DNA of 64,000 nucleotides from Gloeophyllum trabeum ATCC 11539 (Eukaryota > Basidiomycota > Agaricomycetes > Gloeophyllales > Gloeophyllaceae): NCBI RefSeq assembly GCF_000344685.1, contig NW_006920419.1, positions 202,188-266,187 on the forward strand, given 5' to 3'. How positions within the stretch are numbered: the first letter of the stretch is position 1; each line of letters begins with the position of its first letter. A model generated the notes under the pieces. The model worked only from the letters and a program-made list of their open reading frames with translations. It was not told where the DNA came from and did no database searches. Position numbers and translations under genes: made by a program. Below are positions 11,930 through 24,608 of the stretch, in pieces.

Positions 11930-12708
11930 AGGTCCGGCAGATGCCAACCATGTGCATCTGCCGTTTTGGGCGGAGAATCCTGCCTTTTTGAGCACGCGCG
12001 AGAGCCTGGGGGGGACTTCTGCGACGCTGATACTAAACGGGTACAAGCCTCCATTAAAGACAGTTGCTCGTCTACTAAGTCTTTTTTAAGAGGCGCAGGA
12101 TCAAGCCTAGGTATCGGACGTAAACAAGAAGGCGGGCGCATCGAGTTGCTAGGTATGAGATTCAACACTAGTGACTGTCAGCAAACGGTTTCTTCTACAG
12201 CAAGGGTCTGAATGGCGTTCTGCTGCAGAGAAATATCAACATGATCAGAGTAAGTATTTATGCAAGCCAAGTTAAAACTAGCCATCTTACTTGATAGGTA
12301 CTTGGCCAGGAAAAGCTGCTCCAAAGGAACTCCTTATATTGGTACCTAACTACTTCGCCAAAAAGCCTGGAAGATAGCTTACCTATTGCCTCCTATTGCA
12401 TTATTAGACAGCCTTGGACTGGTGCCTAACTTGAAGTGCAGGCAAAAGGCATGTGGCTGCTATTCGGGGTCATGCCGTAATCATTGGGGTCTCCAGGGTC
12501 CTACCTTAAACGGTGTCGCGTTCTCCCAAACAGACGCGTCTCAGGCAGAGCTACCCCCACCTCGTCTGCGCGTTTCTTTCTCGTATTTGCACCCTCGACT
12601 GCGAGACACGGCAGCTAGACTTGTTGCCCTGCTCTCGACAACTCACATCATATAACTTATTGCATATACTGGACTAATCGCGTTTTTTCGTTGGGCTGGG
12701 ACGCCTCG

Positions 12709-13263
12709 ATGTCGACGGAGACCGAAGACCCGAGAGGAACGCTCTCAAGGACCATGTCGGAGCTGTCAATAAGCTCGCCAGGGTCGGCCAGCGAGGACTG
12801 GGACCGCTCTGAGTACCCACAGGGCGAGGCAGCGACTCCGAGGAATTCGGTGGCATTTCCTGGAGAGAAGGGCGCGGGCGAGGAAGGCGAGACGCCAACT
12901 GGAGACGGAAAGGGGAAGAGGACGCTGAGCGAGCTCATGAAAGTGTACGCGGAGAAGGGAACGAGTGTGAAATTCAGTCCAGAGGAGGCAGCGAGACTAG
13001 CTGAAGTCTTAGGGCAATGGGTGAGTACTGTTAAATCTCTGCCTTCATTGCCTTCCATCCGGAGTTTATTCCTGCACATGCCGCCTCAGCCGCCTTTCTT
13101 ACCCGTGAACGCGTCCCAGATAAACTCGGAATCATCCCCATACGAGGGCGAAGACGATTTCTTCTCGAAATCCCAAGACGACCTGTCATTACCAAAACGC
13201 TCGCCTTCGACCTCTGCTGACGGCCGGCCCCGGGGGCAAAGCGAGAGCCAGGCTAAGTCATGA
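12709..13263 (+). CDS. Small Ser/acidic-rich conserved fungal-type protein
   Basis: Two exons. The first starts MSTETEDPRGTLSRTMSEL; an in-frame ATG 18 nt upstream (MGWDAS) is possible. It carries the structured block KRTLSELMKVYAEKGTSVKF followed by SPEEAARLAEVLGQW. The intron 13021-13119 is in phase, and the protein continues INSESSPYEGEDDFFSKSQDD with a disordered Ser/Pro tail. The helix SPEEAARLAEVLGQW and the SSPYEGEDDFF motif look conserved rather than random, but I know no function. No transmembrane segment or signal peptide. Confidence 0.6.
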   Translation: MSTETEDPRGTLSRTMSELSISSPGSASEDWDRSEYPQGEAATPRNSVAFPGEKGAGEEGETPTGDGKGKRTLSELMKVYAEKGTSVKFSPEEAARLAEVLGQWVSTVKSLPSLPSIRSLFLHMPPQPPFLPVNASQINSESSPYEGEDDFFSKSQDDLSLPKRSPSTSADGRPRGQSESQAKS

Positions 13264-15278
13264 CCCGTCCGACTCGCCTCGCTCCAAACCCTCTACCCCG
13301 GAGGTACAATGCTTGCCCATGGCTATTCGTCAGCGTAGATCGCTCCATGTTGTCCAGTTATCCGAGTCCGTTGGCCCACGACAATCTATTCCCCTCGGTT
13401 CGGTGCTTATATTTATTATTATTGATTTCGCGTTCTTCCTCACCCGTCACGACCTTTCACGAGCTTTACGACCCCTTCATGACCTTTTGGGACGGTGTCC
13501 GGCGTAGGTATATACGGGATCCTGTTGTACTTCTGAGCCAACTTGATCTTGCTACTCACATCTCTGCCTTTCTCCGCGAACGCCACCTCGTCCCGAAGCC
13601 CAAGGAGAATGGAAACTAGTTGCAACGAAGAAACTAGGGTTTTGCCTTCGCCGGTATCCCCTATGGTGTAGAACGCATACTCCAGAGTACTGCTGAGTAT
13701 GCCTGTGCCCTGCTCCGCGATAACAATGCTTGGTATTCGTTCATTTCATTGATTGATCTAATCTGCGCGTATTGATAATCTCACACTGTTGACACGCCTT
13801 TTCATCTCAGGTCTCTTTTTCTGCTTCTCCCGAGGTCAGATGCCTTCTTCATTCTCATCGCCAGCATTTTGACAGTCCTCAGCAGAATGGTCGTAATAGG
13901 TCTCCTGTTGAAGAGGCACTTTCAATTCTTCGCTGACACCGCAAGACTAATGAGAGTCGTTATCAAGCTGAGCTTTCGATTTTGACTCGGGGTGTTATGT
14001 GCGTTTACTATAGCCTAACTGCATATTTACGGACGTTCCCTTTGCGAAGCTGATTACCTCGGGTATGTACGCATGCATGCCCGAGGCGCAACCCGTCAAG
14101 AACGCATCTATGATATGTCATTGGAGTGCCACCAGGGCTGGCATAACGTGTTCCCCCGATATGATTACGTGCCCTCTGCAGTTACTGAAGAACGTTCTGT
14201 CCTGCACGCAGATAACGACCACCAGAACGCAGACGATTACGACTGGCTAACAAGGACCCATATGGACCCATGATGTCCTGCATGTCGAGTTTCCGGAGCG
14301 ACATCAATATGCAAGCTGAGGCTGAGAGTCATTCCTTGGTTCGTGAGCAGGTCCAGGAAATCAAAGACGTTGGGTAACATTTCAGCTTGTTATCCTAACT
14401 TCCTCAATTTGTCGGGGATCGGCGTCTCCCCGGGGACTCCGCTGAGTGCGCGATGGCTGCTCTAATCCGACATGCTTTTAGGCTGCCAGGGCACTGATAA
14501 TCTTTACGTCCGTCATCCACGGTGTGTCCTTCCGATCTTCTCGAAGAGACCAAGGTGGCCCTGCGTGTAATTGGGGTGAATGTATACCTCATTCGGTGGT
14601 GCTACGCCGGAAACTTACTGCCATCACTCTTCGTATTTAGGCTAAATATGGTAATCAGCCTGCGACTCCTACTGTTCGATTCAGTTGTTGGTGAGTTCGT
14701 TCCCACAGCTTGGACGTGGTCGTACGCTCGGATACTGCAGACAGGACTGTGTATTGATGCCCTGCCGTATAGTGGAATTTGAACCCAAGTTTCTCCTGGC
14801 GCGCGCTACAGCGTGACAGGCGGAGTGTCTCACTAAGTTCAGCTAAGGAGGCCGATTTGCGTCGCATAACTCTCGTTAGGGTCCGTAGAGGGGAAGGTAA
14901 TTGCTAATGTTAGCAAAGGTCCAGTTTAACCGCGCTCCCTACCCATCTCATGATGATCAGAGCATCGGTGTCACCTCTTCCATATTGCTTCTTTACTCTG
15001 TCCCGGGAACTGGATCCGGCGTTTTCCATTCATAGAGACCAAGTCCTAGATGCGTCCTCGGTGAGGCAGGTCCGCGGAAGGTATGCAATCTGCATATCTG
15101 CTCGGCATGGTGGATCTGATAGGTAAAGCTTTCTCAGGTCGTGGGCATATTGCTGGGGACATGAAAAACATAAAATCGGGCGCCTTCTGCTCATTAACCC
15201 CCCTTCCCGAGGCCTATATACTACCTGCGGGTGAAGCAGAGCCGCGCCTCGATATTGCTGCCTCGCCTTGTTACCACC
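13264..15278. other. Two-kilobase stretch without a clear gene
   Basis: Only weak coding signal. An open frame at about 14073-14273 reads ERIYDMSLECHQGWHNVFPR and ends LTRTHMDP before a stop; upstream pieces (QNGRNRSPVEEALSILR, then a stop) could belong to the same decayed gene, but no start or splice chain can be built. A tRNA-like pair of A/B boxes at 14774-14845 (minus) was rejected as a gene. The last 200 bp are the desaturase promoter. Confidence 0.4.
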
Positions 15279-17104
15279 ATGCTGTCCGCCCTCAACCCGT
15301 TCAAGAACAGCCGGGAATACGAAGCGAGGTATTTTGACTCCTTGCAGCTGGGTTGCGATGATCTGAGCGCTGCCCGCCCAGGCTGCGAAAGCCTTTCGTC
15401 CCGACGTCCGTGACCCTGAAGCAGGTCCATGATGCGGTCCCTAAGGAGCTGCTGAAACCCAATGAATGGCTCAGCATGTACTACGTCCTGAGGGACGTCG
15501 CACTGTGCTCTGGGTTCTTCTTCCTGGCCTCACAGATTGACCCGTGGGCGAAGACGAGCTATGGGGGGTATGTGGAGCCGGGGTGGCAGACGACTACTGC
15601 TCGATGGGCGCTCTGGGCGGCGTACTGGTGGTTCCAGGGTTTGACCTGGGGTGGCATCTTTTGCTTAGGTAGGTGCCGTATTCCACACGTCGCCATTGTT
15701 TGGGCTGAAGAACTGTATTCCAGGTCACGATGTGGGTCCATGTGGTCGTCGCGCGGCTTGCGTCGAGCTGACGTTGTTCCTAGGCCGGGCATGGTACGTT
15801 GTTCAACTCGAAGATACTCAATCAGACAGTTGGGTACATCCTGCACGTGGTAAGTACCTCTCCATCCGGGCTCATGTCTGGACGTTGATCTCCTCTCAGT
15901 TCCTGCTCATCCCCTACTCCGCGTGGCGATCGACCCACCATGCCCACCACAAAGCGAACGTGTCGATGGAGCGGGACGAGAACTACCTTCCACACCTGCG
16001 AAGCGAGTACAAGCTGCCCGAGGAGAAGAAGGCCCAGCCTGCGGACTACGCCGAGGTCTTCGAGGAGACGCCCATCTGGACGCTGACGCGGATGCTGATC
16101 ATGCAGGGTATGGGGTGGTGGCTGTATCTGACGAGGAATACGCTCGGAGCGAAGATGTATCCTCCGGGCACGAACCACTTCAGCCCCTGGTCTCCGCTGT
16201 TTAAGCCTGCTCAGCGTCAGTTCATGGCTCTGTACTTGTTGTTGTCCTTGCGACTTATCCCGACCTCCATATAGGACCAGCCATCATCGTATCCGACATC
16301 GGCTTAGTGTGCATGACCACCGTTCTGTACCTGTGGACACGCCAGTGCGGTTTGAGCGCCTTCATCAAGTGCTATTTCATCCCGTACCTGATGGTCAATC
16401 ATTGGTCAGCATCCATAACATCGGGAGGTTGTAAAAATATTCACTTCACTGACCCGGTGTCCAGGATCGTTATGTTCACATACTTGCATCACTCGGATCC
16501 GACCATCCCGCATTACCGCAGGGGCCAGTGGTCTTTCATGAGAGGCGCTTCTGCCACTGTTGACAGGCCCTTGATGGGCTGGATGGGTCGGTTCTTCTTG
16601 CATAATGTAGGATGGCTCCCTTCAGTTTCGGAACCAAGGGCTGATGATTATTCTAAAGATATCGCATGACCACGTCGCGCACCATTTCTTTATCAAGGCG
16701 CCTTTCTGTACGTCCTTTCTGGTGCTATGATGTGGCTGGTGAGACTGATCCCTCCGCAGACAACGGTCCTAAGATAACCAAGCTTATTCGACGGGTGCTG
16801 CAAGATGACTACAACTACGACACTACCGTACGTATCATGATCCCCCACTATGGTCAAACTTAATGTCATGCAGAATACGTGGTACGCACTGTACCGATCG
16901 TTTACCCAGTGCCTCTTCGTTGAAGAGGAGGGAGAGATCATTTTCTACAAGAACAAGTACGGTAAGGCGGCGCGGGAAGTGGACGAGAAGGTTTTGCAGG
17001 AGATCAGTCAAGGATGGAACTCGAAAGCTCAAGATGCGTTGGACGAGAAAGAGCCCATGACGGACGAGGTGACAGGCGAGCCAACGGACGTGGAAACTCA
17101 GTGA
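15279..17104 (+). CDS. Delta-12 fatty acid desaturase
   Basis: Membrane desaturase that converts oleoyl to linoleoyl chains in the endoplasmic reticulum. All three histidine boxes are present: box I HDAGH (GHDAGHGTLFN) after splicing out the intron that starts at about 15727, box II HHAHH (STHHAHHKANVS), and box III HVAHH (SHDHVAHHFFIK). The family block FTYLHHSDPTIPHYRRGQW lies between II and III. Hydrophobic stretches such as VALCSGFFFLASQI and VSDIGLVCMTTVLYLW supply the membrane spans. The start has a good context (CCACCATG) and exon 1 rejoins as REYEARLRKPFVPTSVTLKQ. About eight introns; length close to 440 residues is normal. Stop at 17102-17104. Delta-12 rather than Delta-15 is inferred from overall resemblance to basidiomycete oleate desaturases. 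Confidence 0.88.
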
Positions 17105-17596
17105 GCGAATGGAAAGTCCGGGGATTATGCGCCTTACATCGAAAGTGACCTTCTCGGTGGGGTCTTGGTTTTCTCTGTTGTAGTCCTACTCAGGTACTAG
17201 CTTTGCGTTGAAGAATAACAAGCACTTAGGCTTCTGTATCATTTCGTTGTATAAGGCTTGAACGTGAGTGACACTAGGGCACTGTACTCCAGGGAGATCT
17301 CCATAAGCTTCAATGCTTAACACCTCTTATAACGTTTGCAAGCCAGAATCTGACTCAAAAAAGGACTTCTACCTCGCAAGGAAGTGATAATAAAGCCAGC
17401 GGCAATCCTGACAATCAATTTTTGAGGAACATGATCTTAATTCAAATTTAAATTCTGAATTTCAGGCGATCGCGTAGAGTCACGTGCCTGTTGTATAGCA
17501 CGTGATTACTGTCCCAAAGAGGCAGTCAACCTCGCCAAACACAGCAGCTCACGGCAATTGTCCTCGTTTCCTCCTTTTACGTTCATCCTGCGCGCC

Positions 17597-20386
17597 ATGG
17601 CCCCTCGGCGGCCCCGTTCAATATCGCATGCATCACAAACAAACCTGCCGAGACGTAACCACGAACCTTTACCGCGACCACCAACGCAACCGCCCCAGCC
17701 CAGTCCGAGCGCGGGTTTGGGAATGAGCGCGGCTTCACGATATCAACACAATCTGAAGGTCTTACGGAGACGAGATCCGAGTATAGTGTCCATTTTCGAC
17801 CAGTTCAGTCACGTATGTCTGTATCACCACAATGGGAAGGCCTGGGAGAAGAAGGGTTTTGAGGGGAGTATGTTCTTGTTCGAGCGGTGAGTAATGCCTT
17901 TATTGACGGCTGGCTTGCGTGGTTTGGCCAGAGAGCAGGCGTACGCAGTTTCAAATGTATGCCAGGTACATTTTGGATTGTATACGCTTGATCGTCTTGG
18001 CAAGACCGATATCCATTGTGTCAGAAGCGGTTTCTTACGAGTCATTATCCACAGAGAAGCATATCCTCCGTATGGGTTCTACATCCTGAACAGGATGGGC
18101 ATGGAAGACTACATCCAACCAATGTATCCCGAAGACGACATGGAAAAGCAGGGAAACTTCCTCCTGTACCGATCATACCCTGACTATACTGCCAAACGCC
18201 TCGGCGTTTCCCCCTCTTCATTACGCACGACGTCAGAAAACTTTTCTATTCCAGAGGAGGATAGAGAAGATCGAGAGTCCCTCTTGAATGGCACGGATAA
18301 GAAACGGGGCAGCTGTCTGACGGTTGGCTTCTGGATGCACGCGACTGACGCGCGTGAGCATCTCACGGATGTAATGTTAAGGTGAGTGTCTGTGTAATCT
18401 ATTTTGTGTCGAGTCTCACGTGCTTGGGCAGGTTACATCCCTATGTTCAAAAAGAACTAGTGTACCCTCAAGAATATCGACATGGCCCTGATAGACCTCC
18501 AGGGGAGAAGGTATCGCCTGAACTCAAACATTTAAGTGAGTATACTATCGTCCGTACGAACGATCATTGATCTGAGACGCGTGGTAGTTGCTGCAGCTGG
18601 TCTACGGCTGTCCGACGGTGCGAGAAACGGAACTACGCAGACGCCCTCCCAGCGGTCGCAGCAACCGTTCTCCACCGATTACCCCCATTCTCACCCTCAG
18701 CCCCAACCCCAGCCTCAGTCGCAACCTCAAACTTCGGGCATGTCTGTCCTAGACCAACTTTTTGCCAAGGCCACGCCAACCGGGACTCCCTCGCAGTCAA
18801 GTTCCGATCTTAACGGCTCTGCCTTACTATCATCTTTCACCCAGCCCTCGGCGCCGTCAGTTCAACCTGTAACTGGAAAAGCACTCCTGGACACCATCTT
18901 TGCGTCTGTTGGCAACGCGAGTGCATCTTCGTCCTCGTCGTACACGCCTATCGCTTCCTCTTCTCAGCCTAGTTTGAACGCCCTCTTCGCGTCCGCGGTG
19001 TCTGCAAATAATATAAATCACCAAATCTTGAACACCTCACAGTCACAAGCGCAAGGACAATCCCAACCCACCCCGCCGCCACCTGAGATACTCTCACCCA
19101 AGCCGACGTCAAGCACGCTGCCGCAGATCCTCAACCAAGACGTCATCTCGTCGTTACTCGGCCTCTCCTCTCGTGCTAGCTCAACCAGGCCCAACCACGG
19201 TTCCCGGTCGTCCTCCGCTATGAGCGGGAGCAGCGCCGGCAGGTCTCGGAGAAGCGGGCGGTACGAGGGCGACAACGAGTCGAGCGCCGACGGCGGGAGC
19301 GTCGGGAGCGGCCCGGACGTCGTCGTCGAGGAAGCGGAGCTGGAGCTGTCCGAGAGTAGCACGGTGCTCGACGCGGAGGAGTCGGACGGCGACGTCGTAG
19401 TCACGGGGTACGCGACGCGCAACGTGGAGTATGCCCGCGTGAATGGCGGAGTGCCGCAACTGTCGCTGTACCCCAGCAGGAGCTCGGATGAGGAGGGCAA
19501 CTCGGGGATAAACGGGGATGCTACCCCCCGACCGCCCCTGCGTGGTATGCCCACATCACCCAGCAACGGCGATCATTCTCGGCCCCCGTCTCAAATGAAC
19601 GGGCATACTGGCACGCCGCTGTCGCACCACAGGCCACCCGTCATCTCCGCGGCGTCGTCCAGCTCGACCGTTCGCCCTCCTCCCGGTCAGCGGCCACCGG
19701 CTTTCGAGAGTTCGAACGGGCTTTGGCCGACGCCGCTGGAGCAAGAAGGCTTAGACGGGAAGGATGAGGACGTGGTGGAACTTGACTTCGCTGATACGAG
19801 TGCGTTGAGCGACCCCGAGGCCTTTTCGAGGCGTCTGGAGTCCAAGTCGAGGAAGAACGGGGAGAAAGGCAAGGGGAAGGGCAAAGCGAGGGAAGGCGCC
19901 CACGTTGTGGCGGATGGCATTGACAGACATGACGCAGAAGTGAAGGTCAGGGACGGTGATAAGAGGAAGAAGCCTGGCCGGAGAGAGAGGGAGATGTTGA
20001 AGGCCCAGCGACTGCAGGCTGGCTCATCTAGATCAGAGTCACCGGGACCGAGCGTGGATGGCCAAGGCGGTGCAGCCAGCCCAGCGCTTAACGGGAAGCA
20101 CAGCTCGCCTCCGCAAGTCAGTGTACCGTCTAGTTCTTCGAAGATTGATAGCTCTGTCGCTGGGGTGTCCCTCCTCGATGTTCTGATGGGTCATCCATCT
20201 GCTTCCAAGATACGTGACCAGGCTTCTCAGCTGGGTAGAAAAGAATTCGTGCAGGAGTTGCTCACTCTGATATATGTGAGTCTTCCATACGCCCCGCGGA
20301 GATTGGATGCTGATGTATTTATTTGGTAGACGGACAAAGCGTTTGTAGATAAATTATGGCAGGACTATAGCGCGCGAAGTGCTTGA
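17597..20386 (+). CDS. DCP1: mRNA-decapping enzyme subunit 1
   Basis: Activator of the DCP2 decapping enzyme in cytoplasmic mRNA decay. The N-terminal half is the EVH1-like DCP1 domain: NLKVLRRRDPSIVSIFDQFS, HVCLYHHNGKAWEKKGFEGS, MFLFER, then PYGFYILNRMGMEDYIQPM and a continuation to HPYVQKELVYPQEYRHG. A long low-complexity part follows, rich in Ser, Pro and Gln, with short hydrophobic motifs repeated three times (VLDQLFAKA, LLDTIFASV, LNALFASA) of the kind used for binding partners. The C-terminus (SLLDVLMGHPSASKIRDQ, then EFVQELLTLIYTDKAFVDKL) matches the helical oligomerisation tail of DCP1. The last intron lies at about 20275-20330 and the stop at 20384-20386. Start chosen at the ATG giving MAPRRPRSISHASQTN. 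Confidence 0.88.
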
Positions 20387-21315
20387 TTTGAGCAGTCATG
20401 ACGTTCATTATGAATATCTGCGGTTCCAACCATTCAGATTGACAACAATGTATTACCCCGCTGTCATTGTACTCGACGATGTTTTCTCATACATTTCTAT
20501 CTCTTGTGTCGCCTTCATCTTCATTATTCCCCACTCATATCTATACTCCCTTGCCTCGTCAATGGCTAGTCATACTAGCCACACCTTGTAGCACTTACTG
20601 TCGTCCATCGTGTTTGTATGTATGTGTTTGAGAGAGGAGTATTATTCTCGTATACAAATTGCCTGAAGGATTCTGACAGGAACGGCTTTGGATTGAAGGG
20701 ACATCGGAGGGTGTCATGGGAGGGCGCGGATATTCCGCGCGTTGCCAGTTTATTACAGGCGTGATGGCAGCGGAATTTCTTCGGTCCCGACCAAATTACG
20801 AGGCGTCAAGGCATGCGTATGATTTTCAGCCCCTAGCATCACTTCGGAAGCGAGTATGACATTCGCACCGTCCTTGCTGGATTAGCCGAAACTACATACC
20901 GTTCCCGGCGGTTTCGCCTGGTGGCTATTCAAGAAGAAGACCGACCTATGACAACCTCAACATCGTTAGGTGCTCCCCGCCCATTCGACTAGGTTAGTTT
21001 TCACTGGCAGAGGCTATGAGCCCCCTGCGCGTGCCGATGAATCCGGAGCGCCTAGGCTTCCCAAGGCCCGACGGGATGGCTTCTGTTATGCACAACTTAC
21101 TCGATAGGCCATGAATACATCCGTCGAGCGAGGATTCGCCAAGTCAGTCGGCACAAGGAACGGAGCGACGATTCTTACGGGCGTTACCTTCTACAGCGTC
21201 CGCGAGGTAGACGTCCCTGTTTCGGGCTAACCAGACAACGACGTACAGAGCCTTGCAATCACGAAATGAGTAGTCAACGTTTCATGTTAGTGAATCCCCT
21301 CCCGAAACTATAAAG
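20387..21315. other. Intergenic spacer
   Basis: 929 bp between DCP1 and the first terpene synthase. No coding frame, repeat or RNA gene is visible. It holds the DCP1 3' UTR and the terpene synthase promoter. Confidence 0.55.
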
Positions 21316-22597
21316 ATGAAGGCCATGCTCGATGAGCAGCAAGAAAGCCGCGAAATGACTCCCGAAGGATTTCGTCTACCAAATGGCCTCGCCGATTGGC
21401 CATGGTCTCGCCGTTTAAATCCTCATTACGAGATCGTCAAGGCTGAGTCGGACGCTTGGATAGAGTCCTTCAATGCTTTGAACGATCGCGCTCGCAGAGC
21501 TTTCAAAAAATGCGACTTCAGTGAGTTCACGAAAAAATTGACGTGGAACGCAGCGTGTTTTACCGATTTATCGTGAACAGGTTTGCTTGCGTGCCTGGCA
21601 TATCCAACAGCGGATAGACGTAAGTATCAATCCCGTGGATGGACGTATCACCCTCACCCCTCGCGCACCCTCAGAACATGCCCGCACTGTCTGCGACCTC
21701 ATGAACCTTTTCTTCCTTTTCGACGAGCTCTCGGATATTGAGACCGAACAAGAAGTCCGGAAGCAAGCGGACGACATCTTGGATGCATTACTGCATCCCC
21801 ATCGCGCAACTTCAACCAGGCAGTCCGTCCTAGGGGAGGCAGCCCGCGAGTAAGTTCATCACCGCGCCCTCACTTCTGATCATCTCGTCTCATCCACTGG
21901 CACGGTTAGGTTCGCGGGAAGGGCAGTTGGGACCTTATCTCCCACTTCATACTCCCGATTCGTCGAATCGTTCGCCCCGCACGTAGACGCCATGGTGCAG
22001 CAAGCCCAGGACCGCGGCTACGGATACTGCAATCGCCAATCCGTTGAGAGCTACATGTCCGTGAGAAGAGGCACAATCGGCGCCAAACCTGCCTTTGCGT
22101 TCCTAGGAGGCGATGCAGATATACCTAAGTCAGTGCACTCCCATCCTTTGATACAGGACTTGGAAACGTGTTGTATGGATATGCTGATCATGAGTAACGT
22201 AAGTTCGTTAGGACCAATAAGAGCGGATTGACTGACGAGGCAAATTCACTGGCAGGATATCTACTCATATAATGTTGAGCAAGCTCGAGGCGACGACGGC
22301 CATAACATCATCAGCGTCGTTATGCACGAAAAAGGCTTGGACATCGCCCAGGCCATGGACTGGGTGGAGGACCAGTATCTGCGAGTGACGGCACAATTCT
22401 TGAAAGCAAGGAGCAGACTGCCGTCGTGGGGAGACCAGATCGACAGCCAGGTTGCGCTGTACGCGAATGGGCTTGGAAATTGGGCCCGGGCCGGAGATCA
22501 ATGGTGCTTCGAGACTGAGCGGTATTTTGGGAAGAGAGGACTAGATGTCCAGAAAACTCGGTGGGTCATATTGCTACCGAAGGAGGGCAGGCTTTAG
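21316..22597 (+). CDS. Sesquiterpene synthase, class I, intact
   Basis: Cyclises farnesyl diphosphate to a sesquiterpene in the cytosol. Spliced protein is about 349 residues, normal for fungal enzymes. The aspartate-rich metal motif is DELSD (FFLFDELSDIE), and the NSE motif NDIYSYNVE is complete, followed by ARGDDGHN. The C-terminal Arg-Tyr pair is present in CFETERYFG. Five exons: joins are KKCDFS/LLACLAYP, ADRQ/HARTVCDL, AAREF and MSN/DIYSYNVEQ, so the last intron cuts the NSE motif between Asn and Asp. No inactivating change was seen. A paralogue lies head-to-tail 0.8 kb downstream and two transporters lie within 12 kb; no cytochrome P450 is nearby. Product (for example cadinane or protoilludene type) cannot be told from sequence alone. 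Confidence 0.9.
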
Positions 22598-23388
22598 ATA
22601 ACGGTGGTGCGATGGCCATGGTTATGCTATCCTTAATGCCGAGCGAATAGGCGGAATCAAGAGCAGAGCCTGGTGTGGTAATACCCTTAGTTGTCGCGTA
22701 CAATGCTTCAGTGGTGATCTGGACCCTTGGGACGCTTCACGGGGAGGCCTAAGATCACGAGAATTTAGTAGACTTGTCCAATAGAGTTACCGTCGCGGAT
22801 CGTCGTCGTAAGGCAGCATTCCCTACATCAACTCTACGGGTCTTTCGCATCGGCCCAGGCGATGAGGTAGGAGAAGTTGTAAGAGAACCCCTTGAACGGA
22901 AATACTGCACAGAAGCTGTCCTGCATTTTCCCGGGGGGAGCAAGCGCTGATCCAACTTACTGATGCATTACATCCTGGCAAGCCAGAAAATTATCACGGA
23001 TTGCTTTCCGTACTTCACATCGACAAACGCCGGTCGATGCAAAGAAATTTTCATCAATTCCTGGCGGCAGTAATGGATCGTCACTCCAAGTCAGCCACAT
23101 CATCAATTCGGAAGCACCGGGTGCTGACGTACCTCGCATGGCAAGGATTAAACACACGAGGAATGCTGCAACAAGATAGCTAAAATAGTCTCCAGTGGAA
23201 GCTACCCGTCAGGATACAGATATCGCTGAGCCCTGGACCGAGATGACGAACGTGTGAGCATACCCAACAAACAATTTCCCGTGCCTAATCCTTCGCGAAT
23301 GACGGACAATCCGCCATATATAAGGAGTACGAGCACCAAGCACAGATGCCATTACCCGACATTCCAATAAAGGAACATCTAACCGACA
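22598..23388. other. Spacer between the terpene synthase paralogues
   Basis: 791 bp. The last 70 bp (tatataaggagtacgagc at about 23314) contain a TATA-like box followed by the start of the second gene at about 75 bp. Nothing else was seen. Confidence 0.5.
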
Positions 23389-24608
23389 ATGTCAACTGTG
23401 AAGACTGGCTTCTATCTACCGGACGGTCTCGCGAAGTGGCCCTGGACACGCCAGCTCAACCCGAACTACCCTGTCGTGAAGGCAGAATCCCAAGCCTGGC
23501 TTGAGGCCTTCGGGGCTATGGACGACCATGCACAGCGCTCCTTCAATAAATGCGACTTCAGTAAGTCGAAGAAGTGGGATAGACATTGTTGTCGATGTAC
23601 TCATATTGTATACTGTAGGTCTCCTCGCTTGCCTGGCGTACCCGTTGGAAGACAAAGGTAAGTTATCGGTAGTCAGGATGAAGACGCACGAGGTCATTGA
23701 GCTTCTAGATCGAGTTCGGACGGGCTGCGACCTATTAAACTTCCTCTTCCTCTTCGACTCTCGGACATCGAAGACGAAAAGGGGGTACGAGCGCAAGCGG
23801 ATGCGATTTTGGATGCTTTGCACCACCCACATACCGCGAGACCGGCCGATGAATCCATTTTGGGTGAGGTAGCTCGTCAGTGAGTAGCAACCACATCCTC
23901 TGCAGGAATGGCGAGAAGCTTACATAAGAATAGATTCTGGGAAAGAGCAATTCTGACCATGAGTCAGAACAGTCAGAAAAGGTTCCTGGAGGTGTTTGGG
24001 CCCCATGCCAATTCAATGGTGCAGCAGGCGAAAGATCGGGGACGGAGGTACCGGGACAGACGCTCAATCGACAGCTACCTATCCGTTCGTCGAGGTACTA
24101 TCGCCGCAAAGCTAGCCTTCGCAATCCTCGAAGCAGATTTGGATTTGCCGAATAAAGTAAAGGAGCACCCGCTCATTGTCGAGCTAGAGCTGTGTTGCAT
24201 GGACATGCTCATACTGAGCAACGTGAGTACTAGAGTCATCAAAGGTCCTAAACTCTGGACTTACATGAACGGTGCTAGGACATGTACTCGTACAACGTCG
24301 AGCAAGCAAAGGGTGACGATGGACATAATATCGTGACGGTAGTTATGCATGAAAAGCATACCGACATCGATGGAGCAATGGAGTGGGTTGGAGGGCATTA
24401 CCGTCACATCACTACCCAATTCTTGGAGGACAGGGATAAAATACCCTCATGGGCCCGGGGACACGAGATTGACGCGCAAGTCTCAAGATATATAGAAGGC
24501 CTGGGCCACTGGGCGAGAGGCCACGACCAATGGTGTTTCGAGACGGAAAGGTACTTTGGAAAGGACGGGTTAGAGACGCAAGAGAAGCGCTGGGTTGAGT
24601 TGATGTGA
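23389..24608 (+). pseudogene. Sesquiterpene synthase paralogue, frameshifted
   Basis: Tandem copy of the gene at 21316 with the same exon layout (joins KCDFS/LLACLAYP, ARQ/FWERAIL, LILSN/DMYSYNVEQ). The NSE motif NDMYSYNVE and the ERYFG ending are intact, and the stop is at 24606-24608. In the exon coding the aspartate-rich motif the frame reads NFLFLFD and then shifts. Reading on after about 23757 in another frame restores LSDIEDEKGVRAQADAIL. Compared with the paralogue (GACGAGCTCTCGG), 4 nt are missing here (GACTCTCGG), removing the DE of DELSD and breaking the frame. Everything else looks under recent selection, so the break is young or is a sequencing error. Confidence 0.85.

Larger units (their letters stand above)
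9904..12708. other. Gene-poor stretch with assembly gap and duplicated flanks
   Basis: No supported gene. Two overlapping open frames at 9987-10457 (minus) and 10372-10796 (plus) recur in the second copy of the repeat at 11304-11929. They lack recognisable motifs, and the plus frame begins without an ATG. 11930-12708 has short open frames only. Confidence 0.5.

Noticed and set aside
14770..14850. tRNA-like A box (TAGCTGAACTTAG) and B box (GGTTCAAATTCC) on the minus strand, with CGCCTGTCACGC between them as in tRNA-Asp(GTC)
   Set aside because: No acceptor stem pairs across the ends, and the anticodon stem has mismatches. At best it is a decayed tRNA or a tRNA-derived short repeat.
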